Under the pieces are notes generated by a model. The model was not told the origin of the DNA, did no database searches, and worked only from the letters and a program-made list of their open reading frames with translations. From assembly GCA_029851415.1 (NCBI GenBank), contig CM056742.1, positions 77,738,748 through 77,802,747 of the forward strand: a stretch of 64,000 nucleotides of DNA, read 5' to 3'. The stretch is from Eretmocerus hayati (lineage: Eukaryota > Arthropoda > Insecta > Hymenoptera > Aphelinidae). Within the stretch, counting starts at the first letter, position 1; the number at the start of each line of letters is the position of its first letter. The translations under genes and the position numbers were made by a program. Shown here one piece after another: positions 34,151-46,171 of the stretch.

Positions 34151-34446
34151 TGCTTATAACGAGATCAACCTGATTTTCTGAGATACTTGAGTTAATTTTC
34201 AACAAAAAATGTCTCTCGGGATTTTTCCCTGAGTCTGACCATTTTCAATTAATAAAAATAGCGAATGTTGTGAACTGTAGCTCTGAATGAGAGCAACCAC
34301 ACAGTGGAAGATCGCAAAATTCGCTCTTTCCACTACCCTAAAACGGTCAGACTTGGAAAAAAAAGTACCAAGAGGCCTTTTTCGGTCCAAATTGACTCAA
34401 GTATCTCAAAGTATCTCAGATAATTAGTTTAAACTCGTTATAAGCA
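34151..34446. mobile_element. 296-bp MITE with TGCTTATAACGAG ends
   Basis: Terminal inverted repeats TGCTTATAACGAG / CTCGTTATAAGCA extend, imperfectly, for about 90 bases (shared TCTGAGATACTTGAGT and AAGTCTGACC-like blocks). Noncoding. Confidence 0.7.
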
Positions 34447-35009
34447 CTTTTTATACGCTTTTATTCTACTTCACTTCAGCCATCTTGATGGTCCTTAATG
34501 TGTTCCGGTACATAGCTAGTCAAATGCTCGGCGGGCACTACTCTCGCTGTGAGAGCAAGAGAGAGAACCTTCGTGTCTTCCGGTACCGAGTTAGTCAATG
34601 AGTGCGCCTCGCTTTCGATATTTCGCGCGCTGCTTGTGCGGCCACATGGAGAGCGAGAACAGCGAGAACCAGCGGCAAGTTTGAACACGCCCTTACCGGC
34701 GATGAGAGCAACAAAGACGACGATCTAGTTGTGTTTCTCTCTTACACATGGACAGGATTCGCGCGCTCTCACACTATCTGTCAGCATTGCTATGCCTAAC
34801 CTATAACAGTGTTTATCCGCGCACGTCATTCTCGCGATGAAAAATTGAACACCCATCAGGGTTGACTGAACAACTAAACCAAACCAAACTCTACCAAACG
34901 TTTGGTGAAACAGGGCGGTATGGCTCGAATGGTCGATGCATTTTGGCCGGCAGCTGGCGGCGCGCGCACATGCAGGCTGTCTGAATAAGAGATGACCACG
35001 GTTTTCACG

Positions 35010-35074
35010 ATTTTATATTTTTTAGTGAGATGGATATGCTGTACGCTAACCCATCTCACTAAAAAGTATAAAAT
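35010..35074. repeat. 24-bp stem-loop
   Basis: 35010-35033 and 35051-35074 are complementary with one mismatch (core TTTTTAGTGAGATGG), with a 17-base loop. It directly abuts the next foldback. Confidence 0.85.
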
Positions 35075-35733
35075 AAAAAAAGGTTAGTAAAATATTAAGT
35101 TTTTACGATACGCTTTTATTTACGAATCTAATGTTCTTCTCAACAACTAAAAAGCATAAAATAATCTGAAATTTCATCGGCTAGCCCAGTTCATTTTGAG
35201 TAAAATCGTATGATATACAGTTGTTCATGTCTCTTATCGTGAAAAATAGTTTCTGATCCTAGTCTTTATCTATCTTTTGGGGAAGTCTCTCAATCAATTA
35301 TGATGAAGGTTAGAAAACATCTATTATACCATAATTATAGACGATGAAAGCGTGGTGTGCTGAGCTTCCGAGCAAGAATTGTGGAGAATTGCGTGGTCCA
35401 TGGATATTTTCTCATTGGTAATCGTAAATTTCAAGTCCGGGACAATGGCACACCACGCTTTCATCGTCTATAATTATGGTATAATAGATGTTTTCTAACC
35501 TTCATCATAATTAATTGAGAGACTTCCCCAAAAGATAGATAAAGACTAGGATCAGAAACTATTTTTCACGATAAGAGACATGAACAACTGTATATCATAC
35601 GATTTTACTCAAAATGAACTGGGCTAGCCGATGAAATTTCAGATTATTTTATGCTTTTTAGTTGTTGAGAAGAACATTAGATTCGTAAATAAAAGCGTAT
35701 CGTAAAAACTTAATTTTTTACTAACCTTTTTTT
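35075..35733. mobile_element. Foldback element, 286-bp near-perfect arms
   Basis: 35075-35360 is the reverse complement of 35448-35733 with only a couple of mismatches, around an 87-base loop. No ORF. The near identity implies recent origin or repair between the arms. A transcript across it would form a long hairpin. Confidence 0.85.
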
Positions 35734-35836
35734 GTCAATTTATTCAAACAAATTCCATTATAGCTTTGAAGGAGAATAACTCGAAAGAGATGCATTCTGC
35801 AATGAAGAGTGTGGAGATTAGTTTTGTAGATCTGTT

Positions 35837-36972
35837 CACGGAGAAAAATTGTTTGTTGGACCAACCAGTACATTCTGGCAAAACAAACGCATGTTTGTAA
35901 AATTTGTATTTGTTGCATTCACAAATAAAGTTTGTAAAGTTTGTAACCAAAACAAACCTCTGTTTGTAGAAATTGGGTTTTACGTACTCAAAACATTCTT
36001 ACATGACTATCAAACAAAACTATACCGTTGCAAAATAGGCCCACGAAATTTTTTGCGGGGTCCGCTCCGTAATGCCTTCCCGTTTCTAGGAATGTACGGC
36101 CCAAAGCCGACTCGCACTGAACTACGAAATTGTTTGTGCTGATATTTTTTAGACAAATTGTACGAGCAATTTATTTCGGCCCCGCACATACCATGTTATA
36201 GTGGATTGAGGCATTGCGAAGAAATAGTATATTATGATACAAGGGCGCAAACGATGGTTTTCGCACTTCGAGTGACTTTTTTAGGCCCGAGCCACAGGCG
36301 AGGGTCTAAATAGTCACGAGAAAGCGAAAACCGTTGCGCCCGCGTATCATACTATGGTTTTTGATCTTCTGGGAGCAAATGAAGAGTGACAAACAGTGTG
36401 CAAATGACTCATTTGCGCACAGACGATCAAAAAAGTTATTCTTGGCATTCTTTCCTATGAGTGACCATTTCTGAGTTATGAGCATTTTTTAATGGGGAAA
36501 ACGCGGATTTTACGATTCAAAATGCGAAAATCAATGTTGCCGCTAACGGAATCTGTTCACTAAGGTATCGTCCAATTCGAATTCCAGTATCCAATAAAGT
36601 CCAAGGATCCAACAGCAGTTTGTGATGGTCTAGGATCGGGAACCTGACGATTTCCGAGTTTTTCAAAAGCACTCTTTATAGCGAAGTTAGTGTGCGGGTG
36701 AATATATAGGGCCGACCGAAGTATATGTATTTGTGAATATCACCTCGATGAGGTACTGCAATGAAAACTTTTGAAAACTTTCAGGCTCTTGGCCGATAGG
36801 ACCATCGATAGCTGCCACAGGCACCAACACAAATCTGGTGTTGGGTGGCGGAAAACTTGCGCCAATGATCCATTCGTCGTGTTTGTAAATCTAACAAACT
36901 AGTTTGTTAATCCAAAAAACACAGATTTCACAAACAGACGTTTGTGGATACAACAAACAATTTTTTTCCGTG
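35837..36972. mobile_element. TIR element with CACGGAGAAAAA ends
   Basis: The left end CACGGAGAAAAATTGTTTGT matches the complement of the right end at about 36951-36972, with TT directly outside on both sides. TTGTTTGT / ACAAACAA subrepeats are dense in both ends. No transposase ORF is visible in the 1.1 kb. The interior holds a further inverted repeat at 36224-36356. Confidence 0.65.
36224..36356. repeat. Internal imperfect hairpin, about 60-bp arms
   Basis: ATAGTAT.ATGATAC, GGGCGCAA and GGTTTTCGC on the left are mirrored on the right. The centre contains GGCCCGAGCCACAGGCGAGGG. Confidence 0.7.
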
Positions 36973-37232
36973 TTGAAGGTCCACAAATTAATTCTCGATA
37001 AATTTTCCAGAAAAATCGATGATTTCCGATTTATCAGGGAAAACCCGAAAGTGGCGTAAAAAACGGACGGTTTTTATTGTTTATTTATGCCACGCCCCAA
37101 TTTTCAAGCAATAGTTCTTGTTAATATTGGTTATTGAAGGTGCCACCTATCGTTTGACCCCAAAATCGTCCTGTTGTACCGAGTTTAGCCACTTGGTTAT
37201 CGAATTTCGAGAGTAATTTAACCTACTATAGA

Positions 37233-37793
37233 GCTATGGCCGTGAATCGCGATAACTTTGGAACTTCTGATTGAATCTTCGCTGCGATCTTACGATCCAA
37301 TGTACGTATTAGGTTGTGCCGAAAAATAGCTTTTTATCAATCGATACGCTCTTATTTCTGATGGACCTTGACATGTCATAATGTACTTTAGCTCATATCA
37401 AAGCTTAGTTCTAAATCTTCAAAATAGGCTGAGGTACGTCTAATTCCGGCCAAGGAGAGCCAAGCTATCTCTATTCTCCTAGAGAGAGATTTGTTTCGTA
37501 TTGAATAATGAAAAAAATGCTAATTCAACATTGCTGAGCGACTGAAGTTCGCCAAACCGAAGATGAAGCACCTGAACAATGGTTTTTGAAAGTTCTGCTC
37601 GTATTCACGTTCATCAACGCCAGTCAAGACCACAGCTAAGTACTGAACTCGGCACAAGAGGTTGCGCTAATATCTCCGAAAAGAGAAGGCCTGAAAATCA
37701 TAGCGCAGCATTCAATACTCGTTCTCTCCGGGGTTTTTGGCGTGGGATTCTTGTGTCAAGTATTCAGTGTGTCAAGTAACAGTTCATTGTGTC
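37233..37793. other. Flank of the inner palindrome
   Basis: No gene. GTGTCAAGTA occurs three times (37753, 37769, 37789) right at the point where the inverted duplication begins. Confidence 0.5.
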
Positions 37794-38165
37794 AAGTAAC
37801 AGGAGAAAAGAAGACCATTGGTTGGATTTAGGAGGGCGACCATATCCTCGATTCCAACCCAAAGAGAAGTTATTCAAATACTTGAAATTGATTGGACCTA
37901 TGTTGATTTATCGACGTCCATTGAATCGTTGGAATTATAAAGATCCTTCGCAAAGCTGAGCTTGCCATCGCTCCCACTGTACACAAAATATTGAAATCGT
38001 TGATTGAATTTTTCAGGATAATGAGACATTCCTGTAACCTTAACATAGGTCATTGCGGAACCTGGAATTAATTGGATTAATTTTTATCAATCGTAAAGTA
38101 AACGCAAGTAACACACTTTGAAATGAGATTTTCAGAGGTGGCCAATGCATCAGAAGTGAATAGTA

Positions 38166-40465
38166 TATGAGTCATTTCGGAGCAGTTCGACAAATCCCGT
38201 CACCAGGGGGGTCTGGACAAAACCCCAAGGAATTTTTTTCTGTTGGTACTATCTTGAAATAGTACAAAAGGATTTTTTTTGAAATTTTTTTAGATCTTTC
38301 CTTGGCCCCAGAACCCGTAAAGAGGCCGTTTTGGGTCCGTTTTTAGCCTATTTTCAAAAGATCATAACTTTGACTAAACTCAATTTTTTTGACGTACTCG
38401 CGCGCATTTTCTTTGTCATGACCAGTACTTTCAAGGAAAGAATTGTTCGAAATCAGTTAATGAGCCTAGCCATTTTAAGAGCTACTTCTCGAAAGCAGAT
38501 TTTAGCGATTTTTGAGCCTCCCTAAAAGTGATGTAGCTCCTGCTAGAAAAGTGAGAATCGACTATTACCAGGGGCCATTTTAAAGGTCTTGAAAAGGCCT
38601 ACAATTTCACAAATTGTACAAGCCAGTTATCGTATGTTTTAGAGGTGCCACAGTCGATAGAAGTTGAGCAAATTTTAGGAAATGCCAAACTTTTAGATCA
38701 ATTCACAAGTAGTATATCCGTACTGAGCGCGGTAGCCCATTTCGGGCACTAGGACAGTGTGTCTGTTGAGCGAAGCGAAACAGACATGTCCTCCAGTGCT
38801 CGAAATGAGCTTGCAAGCGAAGTGCGGATGTTTCATTTTCATTACGAGAACCCTAAAATCGCGTTCAAACGCAGCATTTTTAGGTTAGAGCAATGAAAAA
38901 TCATTTTTTGTATTTTCGACCGTTAAACTGTGCGAATATGTTCTTCAACACAAGTACTATCAACTACATGGATAATCTCAGTATCTATTTTCGTTTCTGA
39001 TTTGTGGTGGACACTTTAGAGTACCCTTTTTTTTGACTCTTTGCTAAAGAGCACCTCATGACCATGGCTCGCGATGCCTCCATATGGACTGACGTGCACT
39101 AAATTGTATGGATTTGCTGTCCTAAGTACCCCAAAATGTATGAAAACCTCCGCAGGCGAGCAAAGAGCCTGATGCGAGCTGAAGATTTTGTTGCGATTGA
39201 GAAATGGGCAGTATTTCGGCTATTTCAGCGCAGACGAGCGTGAGCGCGGATATACGCGTTTCTGCTAGTGAACGAGACAAGTAGCTAAAACAGGGGTTGG
39301 AGTATGATTTTTTGAGTCAAAATGACCTTCTTAGCACGATCCCGGGGTCAGTTTGGTCTTAGTGAGTCATCCAATGTTTCTACGGGAATAAAAACGCTGT
39401 TATCAGCGTTTTTTCTACCAGAGCTAGATGGCGATAATATAGGGGCAAGCTGACTCCGGGATCGTGTTCAGAAGGTCATTTTGAGTCGAAAAATCACGCT
39501 TCAACCCCTGTTTTACCTACTTGTCTCGTTCACTAGCAGAAACGCGTAAATCCGCCCCCACGCTCACCTGCGCTGAAATACCCGAAATAGTGTCCATTTT
39601 CGACTCGTAGAAAAAATCTTCAGCTCGCATCTTGCTCTCAAGGCTCGCCTGCGGAAGTTTTCACACATATTTTGGGGTACTTTTGGCAGCAAATCCACCC
39701 AATTAAGTGCACGTCAGTCCATATGGAGGCATACGTGAGCCATGGTCACGAGGTACTTTTTAGCGAAAAGTCAAAAAAAGGTACTTTAGAGTGTCCACCA
39801 CAAATCAGGAACCAAAATGGGCACTGAGATTATACTTCTAGTTGATAGGATTTGTGTTGAAGAACATATTCGCACAGTTTTAGGGGCGAAAATAAAGTAA
39901 TGATTTTTGTAAATAGAGCTCAAAGTTTGGCATTATCCGAAAATTTCTCAACTTCTGTCGACGGTGGCACCTTTAAAAAATATTATAATCGACTTTTACC
40001 AGTGGTGAGATTGTCGGTTTTTTCAAGACCTTCGGAATGACTACTAGTAAAAGTCGATCATCACTCTTCTAGTGGGAACTACATTACTTTTAGGAAGGCC
40101 CAAAAACCGCTATAATCTGCTCTCAGGAAATAGCTCCTACAAATCGCTAGGCTCATTTATTGATCTTGGACCATATTTTATCTTGAAAGTACTGGTCTTT
40201 GCGAAGAAAATCCGCCCAAGTACGTCATAAATAATTGAGTTTAGTCAAAGTTAGGATTTTTTGAAAATATCCTAAAAACGGGCCCGAAACGGTCCTCTCA
40301 TGGGCCCTGGGGCCCAACGGAGTTCTAAAAAAAAACGAAAAAAAATTTTTTTTGTACTAATTCAACATACTACCAACTGAAGGAGATTTTTTACGATTCA
40401 TTCTACACCCTACCCCCCCCCCCCCCCTGGTGATGGGATTTATCGAAATGCTCCGAAATGACTCA
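38166..40465. mobile_element. R1 foldback element, complete
   Basis: Arms of roughly 1.0-1.2 kb meet at a loop near 39350-39475. The left end TATGAGTCATTTCGGAGC and right end GCTCCGAAATGACTCA are both present. The left arm carries an extra insertion (about 38705-38900). A run of 15 C lies at 40413-40427, where the family has the CACCAGGGGGGTCTGG motif. Confidence 0.8.
38705..38900. mobile_element. Small hairpin insertion with GAGCGAAGCGA loop
   Basis: An extra segment relative to other R1 arms. It is an imperfect palindrome (CATTTCGGGCAC, AGGACA and TCTGTT mirrored) around GAGCGAAGCG, and its ends are similar and inverted. The mirror copy lies at about 49170-49365. Confidence 0.65.
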
Positions 40466-41856
40466 AATTATGTCTTTCGTGGATGTCCTCTCAAAGTACA
40501 TACATACCAGTTACACCGAACAATAACAAACTCCGGTTGATCCACGTGACTTCCTTGAGCATTCACTGCTTACAGCTCTTAGCTATCTCATTAATACTAG
40601 CAGAGATGAAAAGTTTCCGTACCCATGATATTTTTGACATCGCACCCACAAGAGTGTATACTTTTAGCTCAAACTCGATTTTTCAGGTTAGCCGTTTTGA
40701 CATCTGAAAGTGTGAGAATATCCCTATTATCATAGTGTCAAACATTTTTGACGTACGTTCTGCATCGAAGGCTCTAGCTAAAGCTGAGCTTACAATTATT
40801 ATTGGTTACAGAGCATGAACGTACGAAAACGAATAAATAATGAATAATTCAAGTTTTTCTAGAAATCCAGGATAATCAAAGAGATTGCTGTTCATTGTAA
40901 GAATCATATTCCGTTCCCCCCATACCTCTGTGAAGCCACGCTAGCCGGCACGCCATCGGTCATGCTACAAGAAATGAAGATATTAACACAAACCTTGGAC
41001 GCCCATGAATTTTAGAGTGTGAACTACAGTATTCCATCGTTGTTACAGCCTTAACTAGTATTTTTGTATGTGGAATTCGCAATTCCAAACATAAGTCCCA
41101 ATTGGCCTTATCTCTTTTAAATTACGCGTAACCGATTCATTTCATCAGACCGTTTCCTCAGTTCTTTTTCAAACATTCTCGTGGGATTATTTTCGAAATA
41201 TTATACACTCCCGCACAAATATCATTGTGATGAGCGTTTCGAAGACAATATGTGTATCAAGAATGAAAACTGTGCAAAATAATGAAAAACATTGAAAAAA
41301 TCGTGGTTTATCTGCATGGTGCTGGAAAAAGTGTAAAACATTATTCTTCACCTCGTTCAACGGTCGCGTACTAATTTCCTACCGAAATGAATCAGCAACA
41401 AGACAATAATCCGTAGGTCACAGTCAAAAACCTCTGGCAAATTTTAACCCCAAAGGGGAGAACTCTGACCCCACACAATTTCTCGTAGCTCCTGGGCCTT
41501 CTGGCAGTACACTGGCGCGTTGTCGAGCTTATATTACACTGCACATGTATAGTGGCACATCCGAACTGACGTTTGATGGCACTACGACATCCTTCTTTTG
41601 ACCGCCGTATTCGCGGTCTGAAACAGACTTGGGGTCAGAATGACCTCAGGTGAAAGGAACGGGGTGAAAGCAAAATTCACAATAATGAATTTGGAATACG
41701 AGTGAGCAACCCTTCGTGCTCATTTCGTACTCCTCGGTACCGTGACATTACCCTTGACATCGGCAACAGGTGTAATATCTTTGCATATATACACGTACCA
41801 CTGCAAAGCTCCACCTCTCTCCTGTTATTACGAAGATGAGTTATGAAGATTTAGCT

Positions 41857-41958
41857 TTACTCTTCAGGGCGAAGCTGGGCCTCGCCTTCATCTCCATCTC
41901 CTTGAGCATCAACCTCGTCTTCTTGCGCGTTACCTCCACCTCCTTCGGGATCGCCTTC
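41857..41958 (-). other. Acidic exon-like ORF (mirror copy in left arm)
   Basis: Minus-strand mirror of the feature at 46070-46171, with the same acidic Gly/Glu/Asp frame ending in TAA. The upstream acceptor-like TTTTAG is also kept, with one nearby difference. Confidence 0.35.
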
Positions 41959-42681
41959 CTAAAAGTAATGTAGTTCCCACTAGAAGAGTGATGATCGACT
42001 TTCACTAGTAGTCATTTCGAAGGTCTTGAAAAAACCGACAATCTCACCACTGGTAAAAGTCAATTATAATATTTTTTAAAGGTGCCACCGTCGACAGAAG
42101 TTGAGAAATTTTCGGATAATGCCAAACTTTGAGCTCTTTTTACAAAAATCATTTTTTTATTTTCACCCCTTAAACTGTGCGAATATGTTCTTCAACACAA
42201 ATCCTATCAACTAGAAGTATAATCTCAGTGGCCATTCTGGTTCCTGATTTGTGGTGGACACTTTAAAGTACCTTTTTTTGACTTTTTGCTAAAAAGTACC
42301 TCGTGACCATGGCTCACGTATGCCTCCATATGGACTGACGTGCACTAAATTGGGTGGATTTGCTGCCAAAAGTACCTCAAAATATGTGTGAATACTTCCG
42401 CAGGCGAGCCTTGAGAGCAAAATGCGAGCTGGAGATTTTTTCTACGAGTCGGAAATGGACACTATTTCGGGTATTTCAGCGCAGGTGAGCGTGAGGGCGG
42501 ATTTACGCGTTTCTGCTAGTGAACGAGACAAGTAGGTAAAACAGGGGTTGAAGCGTGATTTTTTGACTTAAAATGACCTTCTGAACACGATCCCGGAGTC
42601 AGCTTGCCCCTATATTATCGCCATCTAGCTCTGGTAGAAAAAACGCTGATAATAGCGTTTTTATTCCCGTCGAAACATTGG
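41957..42681 (-). mobile_element. R1 half element, left of the hAT segment
   Basis: Carries the inner half of an R1 arm and part of the loop up to AAACATTGG at 42673-42681, where R1 identity stops abruptly and hAT sequence begins. Confidence 0.75.
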
Positions 42682-42688
42682 CCCGAGC

Positions 42689-45525
42689 GAGGATGAATTT
42701 GAACAAGAAGTGGCGACAATCAGAGCATTAGTGGGAATTTTTTTCAGTGAGCATGCTGTCCCATATCGTATAATCGAAGACTTCTACGATCTTGTGATCA
42801 GGATTTCAGTGCACCGTTCAGCGCTAGTACGGGCAAAGGTCACCAGAATCACATTCTCTAAAATTCTGAAACTTGGCCTGGCAGCCGCTTGGAGGGAGGA
42901 GCTTTATCTTCTCATCCAAACACAAAAGTTTGCCCTCATGTTTGATGAGTCCACCTCTATAACAGTAATGAAGCATGGTGTAATAATACTGAGGCTCTGG
43001 TATCCAGATTTGCGTCGCATCGTATCGGTGCTTTCGGCATTAGTGCCCATTCACAACCTCGCAGAAGACGAAGTTGATGCCACAGCACAGACTGTTTTCA
43101 ACCGTATCAGGGAATTCTTTGGGCAAATACGCCAAGAGAACTTCCAGGCCTTCATTGCTGATGGGGCAGCTTCGATGGTCGGCGTGAATAACTCTGTAGC
43201 GACTCGATTCCGAGATTGGATTGCATTGATTACTATCATCATCTGCTCCAACCACGCCGCTGCTCTGTGCGCAAGACATGCTGCAAGTGATAATCCAAAT
43301 GCTATTCCACAAGAAGAAATCTTCCTCACCCGAGATATCTACACTTTCGTGAATTTTCCTGCGCGGAGACTCATGTTGAAACGGGAGAAGGTGAGTTTAT
43401 GAATGCCATCATTGCAAGGCTCGATATTTCTCTGGACTTACAATTTGGATCGGCGCATGCTCGGGCGTTCCTACTTGAACAAAAGCAAAGTAGATTTATT
43501 TCAGGATTACCCAGAACACTAGTAATTCACCCCGGGAACAGTATTTTTGCTCCATTACACTATAAAAAACTTTCATGCAAATTCACCAACTAGTTCGGTA
43601 AAAACACAACTCTGGGCGTGGTAAATTTCATGTACATCTTGTAACTTTCCGCGCACTTGTAAATTTATCGGCTCCAGAATCGGTAATTCTTGGATCCCGT
43701 TTCAAGCCCAGTAGAATGTACTTGTAAATTTACAGGCAGGCTTATAAATTTCATTTTTTGGTTGGAATTCACAACCTTTCTTCACGAAAATAATTCATGG
43801 CAAGTTTAGTATGTATTGTTACTTGTTCCTGAAAAAGCTTCGTGACTCGATCATTAGTTCATCTTAGAATAAAGACCATCTCACTTGAGTGTACGTGTCA
43901 TTGTTCTTCTACAGGAAGCTATACGCCCCAGTTTTTGGAGTTAGTAAGCTATTTTTGTTTAATAATGTATCGCATTTTCACTCAATCATCGATGACTTTC
44001 TCTGCTTTCTATTATCTGCGTGGTCATACGTAAAAAACATTTTTTTGGCTGTAATTCACAACCATACTGGATAATTCCCAGGCGATTGTGAGTTTCAGCT
44101 GATCCAAGCGCACTGGCGTTGTCCCCGCGTGAAAATCAATGAGTCGTATATTTGAGTCGTTGAAGAAGTCATCAAACGAGTCAAATATTTGTTTCATTAT
44201 GTGGAGTCGTTGAACGAACTAGTTAAAATGTCTCATTCCGTACATTTTAAAATTCAATTCTTTTTTCACTGACACTGCAATCTTCTCAGAAAAATAGGTA
44301 GTACCATTGAAAAACTTAGACTGTAGAATTTTCAAAATGAGTCGTACGGGATTTGATTAGAAAATACATTGATTTATTTCAGGAGGAGTATGGCATCAGA
44401 CCGCATTTTCTGCGAAAGCCCTTTTGGCTGAGGTGGTTAACCATGGGACCGGCTGTCGATACTTTCCTCACGAATTGGGACCCTGTTCTTGCTGTGCTGC
44501 AGACCATCGCAAACGATGTTAATGGCGTCGCTGCTCGGAATGCAGCTGCGCTTCTTGCCAGAATGGAAGATCCGAGATCAAAGGTTTTGCACCTTTTCCT
44601 GAATCACATCCTGCCAACCATAGAAAATCTGAACGGCTGGATGCAGACGAACAGAGTGGTACTACCACAGGTGTATGGAAAGATCAAGACCGCGTACTTG
44701 GATATCCTCGATTGTTTTATGATGAGATATCGTCTCGCTTTCACTCGAGTGGAGAACATTCATCCCCGCGACGTAGCTTATCACAGGCCTGTGGACGAAA
44801 TCACAGTTGGCCCTCAGTGCTTAAGGGAGCTGATGGTGCTTCGTGAACGTCACATCGACATCCAGCCGCTATTGCAGCGCATGCAACTGTACCTGGTTGG
44901 TCTGGCGACACAGATATCAACCCGTTTGGAACAACCTTGGCGACCTTATAGCATTCTTGAGTGTTTGTTGCCCACCAATGCCATCAGCGCCCAGTACCAT
45001 CAAGAAAATCCTGGCATAATACTAAGGCTCATGAACGTGTTCCCACGAGCTATGCTCGATATAAATTTTCAGAGGTTGGAACAGGAATGGGATGAGTTGG
45101 TTCATCATCATCCACGCCTCGATCCCGGGATGGAGATCGATACTTTCTGGATAGACTGCACAGAGTATGAAGCTCCAGATCGGGATCGCTACCGAGTCGT
45201 GCGGAATTTGGCACTATTTGTTATGAATATCATCATCTTGCCCCACTCAAACGCTGGATGTGAACGAGAGTTTAGTGCAGAGGGTATCCTGCATGATAAG
45301 TTGCGAGCTAGTTGTCTCACGGCAACAACCGAGGCTGAGATGATGATCCGGAACTGGCTACGGCTGAATGGATTGAAGGATCATGCTGCGAAAGCCCAAC
45401 CAACCCAGCTCATGATACATTACATCAGGAACCGCAGGTATAACCATCCGAATCGTAATCACGATAACGAAACTGTAGTTTCCCTGTTTTACCTACTTGT
45501 CTCGTTCACTAGCAGAAACGCGTAA
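42689..45525 (+). CDS. hAT-family transposase, two exons (42689-43390, 44383-45525)
   Basis: Exon 1 encodes the N-terminal part of the catalytic fold. FALMFDESTS carries the first Asp region typical of hAT, and FIADGAASMVG and SNHAAALCARHA match the conserved C/D-type blocks. It ends in GAGAAG|GTGAGT. Exon 2 begins after TTATTTCAG|GAGGAG and encodes RWLTMGPAVDTFL and, near the C-terminus, LPHSNAGCEREFSAEG, the hAT dimerisation domain. Both junctions are phase 0 and the frame stays open for about 614 codons. The region upstream of exon 1 reaches only a few codons before running into R1 DNA, so the BED zinc finger and the true start are missing. The final dozen codons also come from R1 DNA. It sits in the spacer of the inner inverted duplication. 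It is probably a captured or truncated gene; with no stop or frameshift it looks recent or selected. Closest in style to SCAND3/ZBED-like hAT proteins. Confidence 0.8.
43391..44382 (+). other. Intron of the hAT gene
   Basis: 992 bases between a consensus donor GTGAGT and acceptor TTTATTTCAG. AT-rich, many stops in all frames, no embedded feature recognised. Skipping it joins two hAT blocks in frame. Confidence 0.75.
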
Positions 45526-46069
45526 ATCCGCCCTCACGCTCACCTGCGCTGAAATACCCGAAATAGTGTCCATTTCCGACTCGTAGAAAAAATCTCCAGC
45601 TCGCATCTTGCTCTCAAGGCTCGCCTGCGGAAGTATTCACACATATTTTGGGGTACTTTTGGCAGCAAATCCACCCAATTTAGTGCACGTCAGTCCATAT
45701 GGAGGCATACGTGAGCCATGGTCACGAGGTACTTTTTAGCAAAAAGTCAAAAAAAGGTACTTTAAAGTGTCCACCACAAATCAGGAACCAGAATGGCCAC
45801 TGAGATTATACTTCTAGTTGATAGGATTTGTGTTGAAGAACATATTCGCACAGTTTAAGGGGCGAAAATAAAAAAATGATTTTTGTAAAAAGAGCTCAAA
45901 GTTTGGCATTATCCGAAAATTTCTCAACTTCTGTCGACGGTGGCACCTTTAAAAAATATTATAATTGACTTTTACCAGTGGTGAGATTGTCGGTTTTTTC
46001 AAGACCTTCGAAATGACTACTAGTGAAAGTCGATCATCACTCTTCTAGTGGGAACTACATCACTTTTAG

Positions 46070-46171
46070 GAAGGCGATCCCGAAGGAGGTGGAGGTAACG
46101 CGCAAGAAGACGAGGTTGATGCTCAAGGAGATGGAGATGAAGGCGAGGCCCAGCTTCGCCCTGAAGAGTAA
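46070..46171 (+). other. Acidic exon-like ORF
   Basis: After an acceptor-like CACTTTTAG, 33 codons rich in Asp/Glu/Gly/Gln (start EGDPEGGGG, end QLRPEE) run to a TAA. It has the look of a protein C-terminus. It could be a last exon of the upstream hAT gene or a captured exon; neither can be shown here. Confidence 0.35.

Larger units (their letters stand above)
33855..37232. mobile_element. Composite element bounded by about 250-bp inverted repeats
   Basis: About 33855-34110 is repeated in reverse complement at about 36978-37232 (shared core GTGGCTAAACTCGGTA, then CAGGACGATTTTGGG, ACGATAGGTGGCAC and AAATAAACAATAAAAAC). The arms look about 75-80 percent alike. The interior is filled with younger insertions (34151-34446, 35075-35733, 35837-36972) and lacks a transposase gene. 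Confidence 0.6.
37794..42545 (+). repeat. Left arm of the inner giant inverted duplication (about 4.75 kb)
   Basis: AAGTAACAGGAGAAAAG at 37794 mirrors the sequence ending at 50279. Matching runs inward to the GAGACAAGTAGGTAAAAC block near 42545, which mirrors 45484 onward. By eye the arms differ by scattered substitutions and a few indels, including about 48 bases missing here near 41780 and a shorter C/G-run difference. It contains a complete R1 element (38166-40465), 1.5 kb of other sequence and half of a second R1. Confidence 0.9.

Noticed and set aside
40483..40707. 74-codon frame repeated at 47368-47592 on the minus strand
   Set aside because: Apparent conservation comes from the inverted duplication, not from selection; no domain.
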